Shown in pieces: positions 1-8,463 of a stretch of DNA of 64,000 nucleotides. The translations under genes and the position numbers were made by a program. The DNA lies in NCBI RefSeq assembly GCF_003075395.1, contig NZ_QDFV01000005.1:62001-126000 (forward strand), read 5' to 3'. How positions within the stretch are numbered: the first letter of the stretch is position 1; the number at the start of each line of letters is the position of its first letter. The notes under the pieces are model-generated. The model had not been told where the DNA came from. It did no database searches and was given only the letters and a program-made list of their open reading frames with translations. Source of the stretch: Microbacterium sp. TPD7012 (GTDB lineage Bacteria; Actinomycetota; Actinomycetes; Actinomycetales; Microbacteriaceae).

Positions 1-1655
1 TCCGACTCCGCACGTCGGGCGATCTCACCGGCCTCGACACCGAGCCGGAAGCTCAGATCGAGGTGACCGGCGATCATGTGCCGACTCGCGAGCGTGTTCA
101 GTATCGTCGCGCGAAGGCGGTCGTCGTCGGCACGGTCGCCGAGCACGGCCAGCGACTCCTGCAGCAGCGGGATCGCCCCTGGACGGCCCAGATTCATCGT
201 GTAGTACGCCTTGTCGCGCAGCAGACGCGCGTGCAGGCGCTGGTCGACGGTCATCGGGTCGAGCTCGCCCAGCGCCAGGTTCACGACCGAGAGCGCACGC
301 TCGCCATCCCCCGCGTTGCGGAGGATCGAGCCGAGCATCAGCAGGAGCTCGAGGCGCTCGATGCCCGCGGCATCCGGAGCATCCGCCACCTGAGGCCACA
401 GCTCCAGGACCAGTTCACCGAAGCGGGCGGCGCTCGCGAAGGCGTACCGGGCCTTCGCATGGCGCATCGCGTGCGCAGCGGCGATGAGCGCGCGACGGTC
501 GTCCTGCGCGAGCTGCCAGTGATACGCCAGGGCCGCGGCGTCGCCGCTGTCGGTGCCCGCACACGCGGCCTCGAGCGTCTCGGCATAGGCGCGGTGCAGC
601 CGGGCCCGCTCGCCCGGGAGCAGATCGTCGTGCACGGCCTCGCGCAGCAGCGCGTGCCGGAACCGGTAGTCGTCGTCGACGACCACGAGGATGCCGCTGC
701 GCGTGGCCTCGCGCAGGGCGTCTTCCAGCCGCAGCTCGGGCAGATCGGCGAGGCGGACGACCAGCGGATGCGACAGGGGCCGCTCGGCACCGGAGACGAC
801 CTGCACGACGTGCCGTGCGTCGTCACCCAGGCGGTCGAACCGCGCGAGCAGCAGATCGCGGAGACTGTCGGGCAGCGACCCCTTCGCGCATCCGGCGATC
901 TCCTCGATGAAGAAGGGGACCCCTTCCGCGCGCTCCTGCATGCGCTCGAGGGCGGTCTCGCTGATCGCATGCCCGGTGATCTGCTCGGCGAGCAGGCGCG
1001 TGGCGTCTTCGTCGAGCCGGGTCAGGGGCAGCCGCTCGAGCAGGCGCGAACGCGTGGCCTCGCCGATGAAACGGCTCACGGCATCGCCGCGGCGCACGTC
1101 GTCGGTGCGGCAGGTGATCAGCAGCAGGATGCGCCCGCGGCTCAGGGCGCGCAGGAGGAAGGAGAGGATGGCGAGCGTGGACTCGTCGGCCCAGTGCAGG
1201 TCTTCCACGACGAGCACCTGCGGAGCGGCTTCCGCGGCCGCTTCGATGAGCGAGGCGATCGCGTCGCGAAGGCGCTCCGGACTCGTGCGCTCGCGATCGG
1301 TCGGACCCGACGCGAGCTCGGGGAGCAGCATGCCGAGTGCCTCGACGCCCACGCCGACCGCGTCGCGGACGCGCTCGACTCCCATGCGGGTCACTATCGA
1401 ACGGAGGATGCCGGTGAGCGGGCCGTACGGCGTGCGAGAGGCGCCGAGGTCGAGGCACCAGCCGACGTGCACATCGGCGGTGCGGTCGATCTCGACCCCG
1501 AACTCGCGGAGCAGCCGTGACTTGCCGATGCCGGCCTCGCCCTCGACCAGGAGGGCGGCGGGGACGCCGTCGCGCGCGATGTCGAACAGACGGCGCACCT
1601 CGGCCAGGTCGGCGTCGCGGCCGACCATCACGACGCTCGGAGCGGACGAGGGCAT
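1..1655 (-). CDS. LuxR-type large ATP-binding transcriptional regulator (C-terminus outside window)
   Basis: The minus-strand frame opens at ATG 1655 and stays open for 551 codons to the left edge. A P-loop (GEAGIGKS, about residues 39-46) and a Walker B block (VLVVEDLHWADE, about 147-158) define an AAA/STAND-type ATPase module. The rest is helical and TPR-like, as in MalT/LAL regulators. The family normally ends in a LuxR helix-turn-helix, which would lie beyond the window, so DNA binding is inferred. The start is chosen because the P-loop then falls about 40 residues in, as is usual. No good Shine-Dalgarno is visible upstream. The 98-residue gene just upstream on the same strand may be co-transcribed (83-base gap). 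Confidence 0.85.
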   Translation of the reverse strand, partial: MPSSAPSVVMVGRDADLAEVRRLFDIARDGVPAALLVEGEAGIGKSRLLREFGVEIDRTADVHVGWCLDLGASRTPYGPLTGILRSIVTRMGVERVRDAVGVGVEALGMLLPELASGPTDRERTSPERLRDAIASLIEAAAEAAPQVLVVEDLHWADESTLAILSFLLRALSRGRILLLITCRTDDVRRGDAVSRFIGEATRSRLLERLPLTRLDEDATRLLAEQITGHAISETALERMQERAEGVPFFIEEIAGCAKGSLPDSLRDLLLARFDRLGDDARHVVQVVSGAERPLSHPLVVRLADLPELRLEDALREATRSGILVVVDDDYRFRHALLREAVHDDLLPGERARLHRAYAETLEAACAGTDSGDAAALAYHWQLAQDDRRALIAAAHAMRHAKARYAFASAARFGELVLELWPQVADAPDAAGIERLELLLMLGSILRNAGDGERALSVVNLALGELDPMTVDQRLHARLLRDKAYYTMNLGRPGAIPLLQESLAVLGDRADDDRLRATILNTLASRHMIAGHLDLSFRLGVEAGEIARRAES

Positions 1656-1738
1656 GGGAACATCGTGCCACTCCCCGGGGACATCCGGGGTCGCGTCCGC
1701 TCCCGGCAGAGACGGTGCGCTGACGTCCACCGGAACGG

Positions 1739-2035
1739 TCACCGCGCTGTCGCGGTCGCCGTCTCGCATCCGACGCGGACGCAGTCCTCGACGGCGCGGG
1801 CCTTCGGGGCGCGGGCGCTCCCCGATCGGACGCTCGTGGCCGGCTGCGCCGCGCGCGGCGCCGGATCGGTCCGCCCGGCGACGATCCGGTGCAGCATCCG
1901 ACGGATCGCGCCCGCCGGACGCGGCACGATCTGGTCGGCGTGCTCTTGCAGGAAGAGACGCCGCTCGGCGGCGCGTACGACCTGCTCCTGCTCGAAGGTG
2001 GTGACCTGGTGGCTGAGATACGGGTGCTCGAACAT
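1739..2035 (-). CDS. small unknown protein (98 aa)
   Basis: The start ATG at 2035 follows GAGGAG at ideal spacing, and a TAGGGAT -10-like sequence lies near 2059-2065. The first 50 residues (beginning MFEHPYLSHQVTTFEQEQVV) look like an amphipathic charged helix with a possible coiled coil. The last 45 are Ala/Arg/Thr-rich and probably disordered. I do not recognise a family. It lies directly upstream of the LAL regulator on the same strand, so the two could form one transcript, with this protein as a small partner or leader gene. That is inference from position only. Confidence 0.7.
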   Translation of the reverse strand: MFEHPYLSHQVTTFEQEQVVRAAERRLFLQEHADQIVPRPAGAIRRMLHRIVAGRTDPAPRAAQPATSVRSGSARAPKARAVEDCVRVGCETATATAR

Positions 2036-2146
2036 GATTTCTCCTCGGCGGTTCGCTGTATCCCTACACTCCGCTCTGAGGTGCACCGGCCGGATCGGGC
2101 GGATGCCCTATCTTTCGGATGCCGATGCCTAGGTGCGCGCACAGAA

Positions 2147-2183
2147 GAGGCCCGGATGCAGCAGGAAGCTGCAGCCGGGCCTC
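2147..2183 (-). terminator. hairpin terminator downstream of the SRPBCC gene
   Basis: GAGGCCCGG (2147-2155) pairs with CCGGGCCTC (2175-2183). A second 5-bp stem (tgcag/ctgca) nests inside. It begins 16 bases after the SRPBCC stop at 2199, read on the minus strand. The T-tract is weak (ttctgt), as is common in actinobacteria. Confidence 0.55.
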
Positions 2184-2198
2184 GATACCGCCGGGCGG

Positions 2199-2654
2199 TC
2201 AGGCCTCGACGTCACCGCGCCAGGCGCCGGTCTCGGCGCCTCGGCCCTCGATGAACTCCTTGAAGTTCTTCAGGTCCTTCTTCACCGCGTGCGAGCCCGC
2301 TCCCACCAGGGAGCCGAGCTTCTCGAGAAGCCCTTCCGGCTCCCAGTCGATCTGCACGGTCACGCGCGTGGACGTCTCGGTGAGCTTGTGGAACGTCACC
2401 GCTCCCGCGTGCTCGGTCTCGCCACCGGTACTGGTCCACGCAACGCGCTCGTCGGGGTGCTGCTCGGTGATCTCGGCGTCGAACTCGCGCTCGATGCCAC
2501 CCACCTTGACCTTCCAGTGGGTGTGGGTGTCGCCGGTCTGCGTGATCGACTCGACCTCGTCGAGGAACTTCGGGAAGCTCTCGAACTGGGTCCACTGGTT
2601 GTATGCGACGTCGACGGGAACGTCGACGTCGATGGTCTCGATGATCTGCACCAT
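2199..2654 (-). CDS. SRPBCC-family (polyketide cyclase/START-like) protein
   Basis: This is a 151-residue cytoplasmic protein with no signal or membrane segment. It opens with MVQIIETIDVDVPVDVAYNQ and continues with a WTQFESFPKFLDEVES segment, the typical start of SRPBCC ligand-binding domains of the polyketide cyclase/dehydrase type, which are often called coenzyme Q-binding or stress-related. The ATG at 2654 is preceded by GAGGAG. An in-frame start further upstream would read through the palindrome at 2677-2708 and lacks a ribosome binding site. The gene is monocistronic, with a hairpin on each side. The ligand cannot be read from sequence. Confidence 0.85.
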   Translation of the reverse strand: MVQIIETIDVDVPVDVAYNQWTQFESFPKFLDEVESITQTGDTHTHWKVKVGGIEREFDAEITEQHPDERVAWTSTGGETEHAGAVTFHKLTETSTRVTVQIDWEPEGLLEKLGSLVGAGSHAVKKDLKNFKEFIEGRGAETGAWRGDVEA

Positions 2655-2676
2655 GTGATGCTCCTCACTGCTCGTC

Positions 2677-2708
2677 TCTCGTGTCCTGCTATTCAGCAGC
2701 ACACGAGA
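2677..2708. terminator. 32-bp near-perfect palindrome between operons
   Basis: Arms 2677-2690 and 2695-2708 pair with a single C/C mismatch around a 4-base loop (attc). On the minus strand it lies 35 bases after the hydantoinase stop and 22 bases before the SRPBCC start. It may therefore end the hydantoinase operon, or form a hairpin or operator in the SRPBCC leader. The sequence does not decide between these. Confidence 0.45.
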
Positions 2709-2743
2709 AGGAAGGGCGATGGGGTTGACACTGCGGTGAGCGA

Positions 2744-4291
2744 TCAGGCTGCCAGCCGCCCCACCGCTCGCGCGCGGATGAGCACCGCGGTCCCGTCGGA
2801 GTAGGCGACCGGAAGCTCCTCGACCGCCACCACCTCGATCGTCGCGGGGTCGGCACCGGCGAGCCTCGCCCGCTCGGTCGCCTCGGCGGCGGCATCCGCT
2901 CGCGAGGCACGACGGTCCGAAGGGTCGGCGCGGTAGATCTTCTCGATCTGGCCCGCGACCTCGCCCAGCGCGGCACCGACCGCGTTCGCCGCGCCGAAGT
3001 GATCCGGGCGGATCAGGGTCGAGACCCCCTCGAGCTCGGCGGGCGCGATGATGCCTCCACCGCCGACGAGGATCACCGGCACCGGGGCGGCGTTCGGCTT
3101 CATGCGGTCGATCGAGTCCTCGAGGATCGCGCGCATCGCCGCCCAGGCCACCGAGCCGAGACCTGCCTCGACGTCCGGAGCGGTCAGCCCCTCGATCTCC
3201 GCGCCGCCGACGGCGAGCGCGATGTCGGTCGCGGTGAGAGTGGAGCCGCCGAAGGCGAGCCCCTCCTCCGGGAGACGGTAGCCGACGCTGTCGGGGCCGA
3301 CCGTGACGCTGTTGCCGTCCGTGCGGACGATCGTGCCGCCGCCGAGTCCGACCGAGAGCACATCCGGCATCCGGAAGTTCGTGCGGATGCCGCCGATCTC
3401 CACCGCGTGCGCCGACTGACGAGGGAAGCCGTCGACGAGCACTCCGATGTCGGTCGTGGTGCCGCCGATGTCGACGACGAGCGCGTCCGTCGCCCCCGAG
3501 AGATGTGCCGCCCCGCGGATGGAGTTCGTCGGCCCGCAGCCGATCGTCAGCACCGGGAACTCCAGCGCGTACTCGAGCTGCATGAGCGTGCCGTCGTTCT
3601 GGCCGAAGTACGGCGTCGCCGGGATGCCGCGCGCACGCAGCGCCGCCACGAAACCGCCGGCCATCCGGGTGAGCGTCTGCATGAGCGCCGCGTTGAGCAC
3701 GGTCGCGTTCTCGCGCTCGAGGAGTCCGAGCGAGCCGATGCGCGCCGAACGCGAGACCGGCACTCGCAGTTCCTCCGCGACGATCTCGGCGACGCGCTCC
3801 TCCTGGCTCTCGTCGATGGGCGAGAACACTCCGACGACCGCCACGGCGTCGACCTCACCGCGCATGCGAGCGCACGCCTCGCGAACCGCCCGCTCGTCGA
3901 GCGGAGCCAGCAGACGGCCGTCGACCTCGAATCCGCCGGGCAGCAGGTACGCGTGGTCGCCGATCGCCTCTCGCAGGTCGGCGGGCCAGCCCTCGAGCGG
4001 CGGCACGGCGGTCGTCGCCGGGGCTCCGAGACGCAGGATGCCGACACGACCGAGTCCGCGGCGCTCGACGATGGCGTTGGTGCAGTGCGTGGTGCCGAGC
4101 ATCGCGTGCGCCACGAGGGCGGGGTCGACGCCGGATGCCGCCAGCACGGCGTCGATCGCATCGGCGACCCCTTCGCCGGTGTCGCGGGTCGTCGGACGCT
4201 TGACCGAGGCCACGACGGAGAGGCGGTCGTCGAGGATCACGGCATCCGTGTTTGTTCCGCCGACGTCGATCCCGATCCGGTACCCGACCAT
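2744..4291 (-). CDS. hydantoinase/oxoprolinase family protein (HyuA-like)
   Basis: This 515-residue protein starts YRIGIDVGGTNTDAVILDD, the phosphate-1 motif of the ASKHA fold seen in the Hydant_A N-terminal domain. A second ATPase motif (DALVVDIGGTTTDIGVL) lies near residue 270 and GGGTIV near 320. Relatives are ATP-dependent hydantoinases, 5-oxoprolinases and acetone carboxylase beta subunits, which activate a cyclic amide with ATP. The usual partner HyuB (hydantoinase B) is absent. Instead the gene overlaps by one base (TGATG) with a DUF917 gene. It is the last gene of the TetR-to-hydantoinase operon. A hydantoin-like substrate is inferred from context. Confidence 0.9.
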   Translation of the reverse strand: MVGYRIGIDVGGTNTDAVILDDRLSVVASVKRPTTRDTGEGVADAIDAVLAASGVDPALVAHAMLGTTHCTNAIVERRGLGRVGILRLGAPATTAVPPLEGWPADLREAIGDHAYLLPGGFEVDGRLLAPLDERAVREACARMRGEVDAVAVVGVFSPIDESQEERVAEIVAEELRVPVSRSARIGSLGLLERENATVLNAALMQTLTRMAGGFVAALRARGIPATPYFGQNDGTLMQLEYALEFPVLTIGCGPTNSIRGAAHLSGATDALVVDIGGTTTDIGVLVDGFPRQSAHAVEIGGIRTNFRMPDVLSVGLGGGTIVRTDGNSVTVGPDSVGYRLPEEGLAFGGSTLTATDIALAVGGAEIEGLTAPDVEAGLGSVAWAAMRAILEDSIDRMKPNAAPVPVILVGGGGIIAPAELEGVSTLIRPDHFGAANAVGAALGEVAGQIEKIYRADPSDRRASRADAAAEATERARLAGADPATIEVVAVEELPVAYSDGTAVLIRARAVGRLAA

Positions 4292-5427
4292 CAGGCGGCC
4301 TTCCCTTCGGCGTCCCGCCCCTTGCCGGGGCGGGGGATGTCCTCGACCGGGATCCAGTCGACGTCATATCCGAAGTGCGCAGGCCCTGCGGTGAGGAGCC
4401 CCATCGGCGTGCGCCACTTCTCGTGGCACGGGATCGCGATCACCGCGACGCGGGCGCCGTAGCGCAGCGACTCGGTGGTGATCGGCATCCCGGTGGCGAG
4501 GTCGAGCACGGTGATCAGGTCGGGCGTGACCGCGGCGAGCGCGCCGTCACGACGCGCGAGAAGCATCTCGTTCTGGAAGTCGAGACGGAACGCGCTCCCC
4601 CGGTCTGCTCCCACGCCGTCGAGCTCGGCGGCGCCGCGGGTGAACCCGCCGTCGACCGCGCGCTGCAGGTCGGCGACCTTGCCCTCGAACAGGCGCACCG
4701 CGTCGAGATCGGCGCACAGGGCGTCGATGCGCTCGTCGTCGCGGAGCGCGTTGCCCCCGGCATCCCGTCCGCGCAGGATGCGGCCGATGCGCTTCGCGAG
4801 GGTGAGGGTGCCGGGGATCGCGCACTCCCGCACGACGTCGCCGCCGTAGGCGTAGTCGATCATCGTCGCTCCTCCCCCCATCTCGACCGTCACAGCGCGG
4901 GCGATGCGCTCGGACCACGCGCCGTCGACCGGCCGGCTGACGACCTCGTTGCCGTGATGGTCGACCATGACGGTGGCGCCGGGTCCGTATCCCGCGAGAT
5001 GGAAGGTCACCATCTGCGCCTCGGGGAACGCCCGGCCCATCGCGTCGCCGTCGACGACGGGAAGACCGGCGAGCGCAGCCGTCGCGATGGGGATCATCGA
5101 GTTGCCGCCGCCGACCTCGATCGGCATCACCGCGGTGGGGCGGCGGCCGACGGCACGCTCGATCGCGGAGAGCGCTGCGAGCAGTTCCGACTCCGCCTGG
5201 ATCCGCTCCACGCTCACCGACGGCGCGCCGATGCCGCCGATCGGAATCACGAAGTCGTCGTCGGTGAGGTCGTCGACCGCGCGGAGGGCGACCGGTCCGT
5301 GCAGGCGGATCAGGCGCTTCGCCATCAGCGACCCGACGTGCGGGTCTCCCCCGCCTCCGGTGCCGAGCACCGCGGCGCCGAGGGCGATCTCGTCGATGTC
5401 CCCTTCGGTGATCTGCGCGCCCGTCAT
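4291..5427 (-). CDS. DUF917 (S-methyl-thiohydantoin desulfurase-like) protein
   Basis: This 378-residue protein begins MTGAQITEGDIDEIALGAAV, followed at once by LGTGGGGDPHVG, the glycine-rich signature of DUF917. Pfam now names that family after S-methyl thiohydantoin desulfurase. Further blocks are GGIGAPSVSVERIQ and MPIEVGGGNSMIP. The family is nearly always next to a hydantoinase-A gene, as here. The start at 5427 overlaps the permease stop (ATGA), which favours translational coupling. The operon context suggests action on the same cyclic imide or thiohydantoin as its neighbour, but the exact reaction is not readable. Confidence 0.85.
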   Translation of the reverse strand: MTGAQITEGDIDEIALGAAVLGTGGGGDPHVGSLMAKRLIRLHGPVALRAVDDLTDDDFVIPIGGIGAPSVSVERIQAESELLAALSAIERAVGRRPTAVMPIEVGGGNSMIPIATAALAGLPVVDGDAMGRAFPEAQMVTFHLAGYGPGATVMVDHHGNEVVSRPVDGAWSERIARAVTVEMGGGATMIDYAYGGDVVRECAIPGTLTLAKRIGRILRGRDAGGNALRDDERIDALCADLDAVRLFEGKVADLQRAVDGGFTRGAAELDGVGADRGSAFRLDFQNEMLLARRDGALAAVTPDLITVLDLATGMPITTESLRYGARVAVIAIPCHEKWRTPMGLLTAGPAHFGYDVDWIPVEDIPRPGKGRDAEGKAA

Positions 5428-6773
5428 GCGCTCACCCCGCCGTCGAGGCGGGCGGGCTGTTCCTCGCTCGCGACCGGGGCGGATGCTGCGGCATCCGGGT
5501 CCACCTTCCGACGCAGTGGGACCAGCGCGAGGTAGACCAGGAAGCCGACGATCATCCCGTCGAGAGCCGGGACCGCCGTCAACGTGAACCAGCCGAAACC
5601 CGGGCCGTGGCTCGGATCCGTCGTCGCCACCGCGACGAGGATGCCGACGAGCCACGCTGCAATCGACCAGACGTCGACCGTGGGGACGGCCGCGCCATGT
5701 GCCCAGCGAGGCCCCTTGCGGCCGGAGGCGAACGCTGCGACGTAGACACCCCCGAACGGCGCGATGACGATGCCGATCACGAGGATGAATTCGACGAAAT
5801 AGTCCGCGGCACCGATCACGCCGACGGCTATGCCGATGATGCCGAGTACGACGGTGGCGGTACGGCGGTCGATTCGGGCGCTGATGGCCGCGAACGCGAG
5901 ACCCGCCGAGTACAGGTTCGTCGTGTTCGTGGTCCACTGGGCGAGGATCAGCACGACCACAGCGACGGCGCCGAGGCCGAGCGCGAAGAAGATCGCCATG
6001 AGCTCGGTGCCGTCCATGATCCGCGCGAGCACGACCGAGACGACGATGATGATCGAGTTGCCGAAGAAGAAGCCGACGAACCCGGAGAGCATGGCGTGCT
6101 TCGGGGTCTTCGCCCAGCGCGCCATATCGGGGGCGGTGGCCACGCCGAGGATGAAGAGGCTCATCACCAGGGAGATCGCGCCGCCGAAGCTGTACAGGCT
6201 CTCGACCGGGGCGTCGAGAGCCGCCGTACCGTTCATGGAGAAGGCGACGACGATGCTCACGAGCAGAAGCAGGAGGAGCAGCGGAACGGCGAGCATGCTG
6301 AGCTTGTTGATCGAGCGGTAGCCCCAGAACGCCGTGACCGCCATCAGCACACCGCCGATTCCGGTGAAGATCGGCACGGGGATGTCCATGCCCGTGAACT
6401 CGGTGAAGGCAATCTGGGCATTCGTGCCGAAGAAGCCGGCCTGCACCGCGAACCAACCGAGCAGGCTGATCGACATCGCGAAGGCCAGGATGCCGCCTCC
6501 CACCTTGCCGAACACGGCGCGCGAGATCATCGCACTCGACAGCCCTGTCACAGCGCCGACGTATGACGTCGCGATCGCGATGAGTCCGAGGAGGAGCGAA
6601 CCGGCGATCGTCGCCCAGATGGCCGGCCAGAACGCCATGCCGGAAGCGAGCGCGACGCCGAGGAAGGCGCCGGAGAGATCGATGCCGATGGCGATCCAGA
6701 TGGTCGCGATCGAGAGCCAACCCTTGCGCTGGTCCTGGGGCACGACACCGTGCTCGTAGTCGTCAGTGGTCAT
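5424..6773 (-). CDS. NCS1-family purine-cytosine/hydantoin-type permease
   Basis: This 449-residue integral membrane protein has about 12 hydrophobic segments. The N-terminal motif QRKGWLSIATIWIAIGIDLS and the SLLGWFAVQAGFFG segment are typical of the cytosine permease branch of NCS1. Known members import nucleobases, hydantoins or related compounds with H+ or Na+. Encoded between racemase-like and ring-opening genes, it most likely brings in the operon's substrate. An AAGGAAAG ribosome site precedes the ATG. An 87-base leader with a strong hairpin (6793-6842) separates it from the preceding gene, and this is the only sizeable gap within the operon apart from the one after tetR. Confidence 0.92.
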   Translation of the reverse strand: MTTDDYEHGVVPQDQRKGWLSIATIWIAIGIDLSGAFLGVALASGMAFWPAIWATIAGSLLLGLIAIATSYVGAVTGLSSAMISRAVFGKVGGGILAFAMSISLLGWFAVQAGFFGTNAQIAFTEFTGMDIPVPIFTGIGGVLMAVTAFWGYRSINKLSMLAVPLLLLLLLVSIVVAFSMNGTAALDAPVESLYSFGGAISLVMSLFILGVATAPDMARWAKTPKHAMLSGFVGFFFGNSIIIVVSVVLARIMDGTELMAIFFALGLGAVAVVVLILAQWTTNTTNLYSAGLAFAAISARIDRRTATVVLGIIGIAVGVIGAADYFVEFILVIGIVIAPFGGVYVAAFASGRKGPRWAHGAAVPTVDVWSIAAWLVGILVAVATTDPSHGPGFGWFTLTAVPALDGMIVGFLVYLALVPLRRKVDPDAAASAPVASEEQPARLDGGVSA

Positions 6774-6792
6774 TGTCTTTCCTTCGAGAGGG

Positions 6793-6842
6793 GCTCTGCG
6801 CGGCGCCCGGGACTTCGGGTTCCTTCGGGCGACGCGCAGAGC
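6793..6842 (-). promoter_or_regulatory. intra-operon hairpin in the permease leader
   Basis: GCTCTGCGCG (6793-6802) pairs perfectly with CGCGCAGAGC (6833-6842). The inner GCGCCCG (6803-6809) pairs with CGGGCGA except at one base. It is transcribed between the racemase-like stop (6861) and the permease ATG (6773). It could be an attenuator or an RNA processing/stability element that sets permease level apart from the upstream genes. Confidence 0.5.
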
Positions 6843-6860
6843 GGATCAGGGTCCTGCTTC

Positions 6861-7622
6861 TCACACCATCGGCCGGGCGTCGCCGGCTCCTGCTGGTTCC
6901 GGCCAGGAGCTCGTGGCTCCGGGTCGGCGGGCGAAAGTACGGCGACTGCTGCGCAAGCCCATCTCGACGATCGACTCGAGCATCCGCAAAGCCGTGACCG
7001 ACGGATCGATGACAGGCACGTCGATTCCGTCCTGGGCGAGTCGAGCGGTTACAGCGGGGGCGTGGCCGCCGACGCCAGTCAGCCCGAGAACGATGACCTC
7101 GGCCCCGTCGAGCTCGACGGCCGCGCGGGCGCACCGCACCATCGATGCGAGGGCCGCCTCGGGATCGCGGCCGATCTCCGCGGTCGGGATGTCGAGCGAA
7201 CGGGTCGATGTCAACTTCGGCGCTACGCCGAAACGTCGCGCGTGCTCGATCACCGGATCGCAGGTGCTCCTGGTGGCGGTGATCACTGCGAATCGGTGCC
7301 CGAGCGTGGCGGCCAGGTGCATCGACGCCTCTGCCGAGCCGAGGACGGGCACATCGACGACCTCCCGGGCCGCGTGCACGCCGGGATCGAGCATGTCGTC
7401 GACCAGAATCGCGTCGCATCGGTCGGCCTCCGCCTCCCGCGCCGCGCGCAGGACCCACGGAGTGACGAGCGCGTCGTCTCGCCGCGATTCGATGGACGCG
7501 ACGCCGGCGGGCAGAGTCGCCGCGGACACCCGGGTGCCAGATGCGGCCGCCCCCGTGAGCAAGGCGAGAGTCGTGGCCTCGCGCTCGGTGCTGACGGTCG
7601 GATTGATCACACGCAGGTGCAT
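6861..7622 (-). CDS. Asp/Glu/hydantoin racemase-family protein lacking both catalytic cysteines
   Basis: This 253-residue protein has the two-domain Asp/Glu racemase layout and is clearly related to the adjacent upstream gene. The first catalytic-cysteine motif reads ILVDDMLDPGV here and IIDCMDDPGL in the neighbour. The second reads IVLGLTGVGG here and IIAGCTLLSD in the neighbour. Both cysteines are thus replaced, by Asp and Leu. Two-base racemase chemistry is unlikely, so a lyase, a different isomerase, or a binding or regulatory subunit of its paralogue is possible. The ATG at 7622 overlaps the neighbour's stop (TGATG), so the two are translationally coupled. Confidence 0.85.
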   Translation of the reverse strand: MHLRVINPTVSTEREATTLALLTGAAASGTRVSAATLPAGVASIESRRDDALVTPWVLRAAREAEADRCDAILVDDMLDPGVHAAREVVDVPVLGSAEASMHLAATLGHRFAVITATRSTCDPVIEHARRFGVAPKLTSTRSLDIPTAEIGRDPEAALASMVRCARAAVELDGAEVIVLGLTGVGGHAPAVTARLAQDGIDVPVIDPSVTALRMLESIVEMGLRSSRRTFARRPGATSSWPEPAGAGDARPMV

Positions 7623-8413
7623 CAGCTGTCACCCCTCTCGAAGCCGGCGACGCCGAACCGCATCTCCGGCCCGGGCCAGACGATGGGTGTCGGCGGGGGC
7701 GCTGGGTAGGAGACCGCACTGTGCGAGAGGCCGAGACGCACCAGCATCCGCGCGTGGTGGGCGGCAGCTTGCCGAGGGTCGATCACGGGAACGTCGAGGC
7801 CCACGTCCACCAGATGCTCGGACAGCCGGTCGATGAGATCGGAGAGGAGGGTGCAGCCGGCGATGATCGCCTCGGCCCCGTCCTCGCGGACGGCGATGGT
7901 GGCGACCTCAGCGAATCGCCGGAACGTCTTCTCGGGATCCTCGTGCAACTGCAGCGGGGAGATTCCGATGCCTCGGATCGACGCGCTGCGATGCTCGAGA
8001 CGATTGCGCTCGACGATCTCACGGACGACGGGGATGTCCTCGTCTGCGGTCGTCAGAATCGTGAACCGGCCGGCGAGGCACAACGCGAGGTGCATCGAAG
8101 CCTCGGCCGGGCCGACCACCGGGATGCGGACGACCTCGCGCACGGTATCCAGGCCGGGGTCGTCCATGCAGTCGATGATCACGGCCTCGGCCCCGGCGCC
8201 CTCGGCGCGCATAGCGGCGTCGATGATTCCGGGAACGGAGAACTGATCATCCCATCGGCTCTCGATCGAGTCCGTCCCGGCCGCGAGTGACCGGTGATCG
8301 AAGACGACGCCTTCGACGACAGGGAAGAAGTCATCGCTGTCCTCCGGCAGCACCACCGGTGCGATGACCGTGATGCGCACGGGCTCATCGACGGGACGGA
8401 GGGAGGGGATCAT
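7622..8413 (-). CDS. Asp/Glu/hydantoin racemase-family protein (catalytic cysteines present)
   Basis: This 263-residue protein keeps both cysteine motifs (GAEAVIIDCMDDPG near residue 80 and GAEAIIAGCTLLSD near 185), so a cofactor-independent racemase or a maleate-isomerase-like reaction is feasible. In hydantoin pathways such enzymes interconvert D- and L-5-substituted hydantoins before hydrolysis. GAAGGAA precedes the ATG. It is the second gene of the operon, 50 bases after tetR, and its C-terminal 30 residues are Pro-rich (YPAPPPTPIVWPGPE). The substrate is inferred only from neighbours. Confidence 0.88.
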   Translation of the reverse strand: MIPSLRPVDEPVRITVIAPVVLPEDSDDFFPVVEGVVFDHRSLAAGTDSIESRWDDQFSVPGIIDAAMRAEGAGAEAVIIDCMDDPGLDTVREVVRIPVVGPAEASMHLALCLAGRFTILTTADEDIPVVREIVERNRLEHRSASIRGIGISPLQLHEDPEKTFRRFAEVATIAVREDGAEAIIAGCTLLSDLIDRLSEHLVDVGLDVPVIDPRQAAAHHARMLVRLGLSHSAVSYPAPPPTPIVWPGPEMRFGVAGFERGDS

Positions 8414-8463
8414 GAGGTTCCTTCACGAGGTGTCGGGCGCCGCATCGTCACGGCACCGCGGGC

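Noticed and set aside
63..1520. Long plus-strand open frame (485 codons) opposite the regulator gene
   Set aside because: It is antisense to the P-loop/Walker B gene. Its translation is Arg/Gly/Glu-rich without motifs and reflects high GC at the third codon position of the real gene.
4291..6720. 809-codon minus-strand frame spanning DUF917 and most of the permease
   Set aside because: Only the last 378 codons form the DUF917 protein. The upstream part is out of frame with the permease gene and reads as Arg/His-rich shadow.
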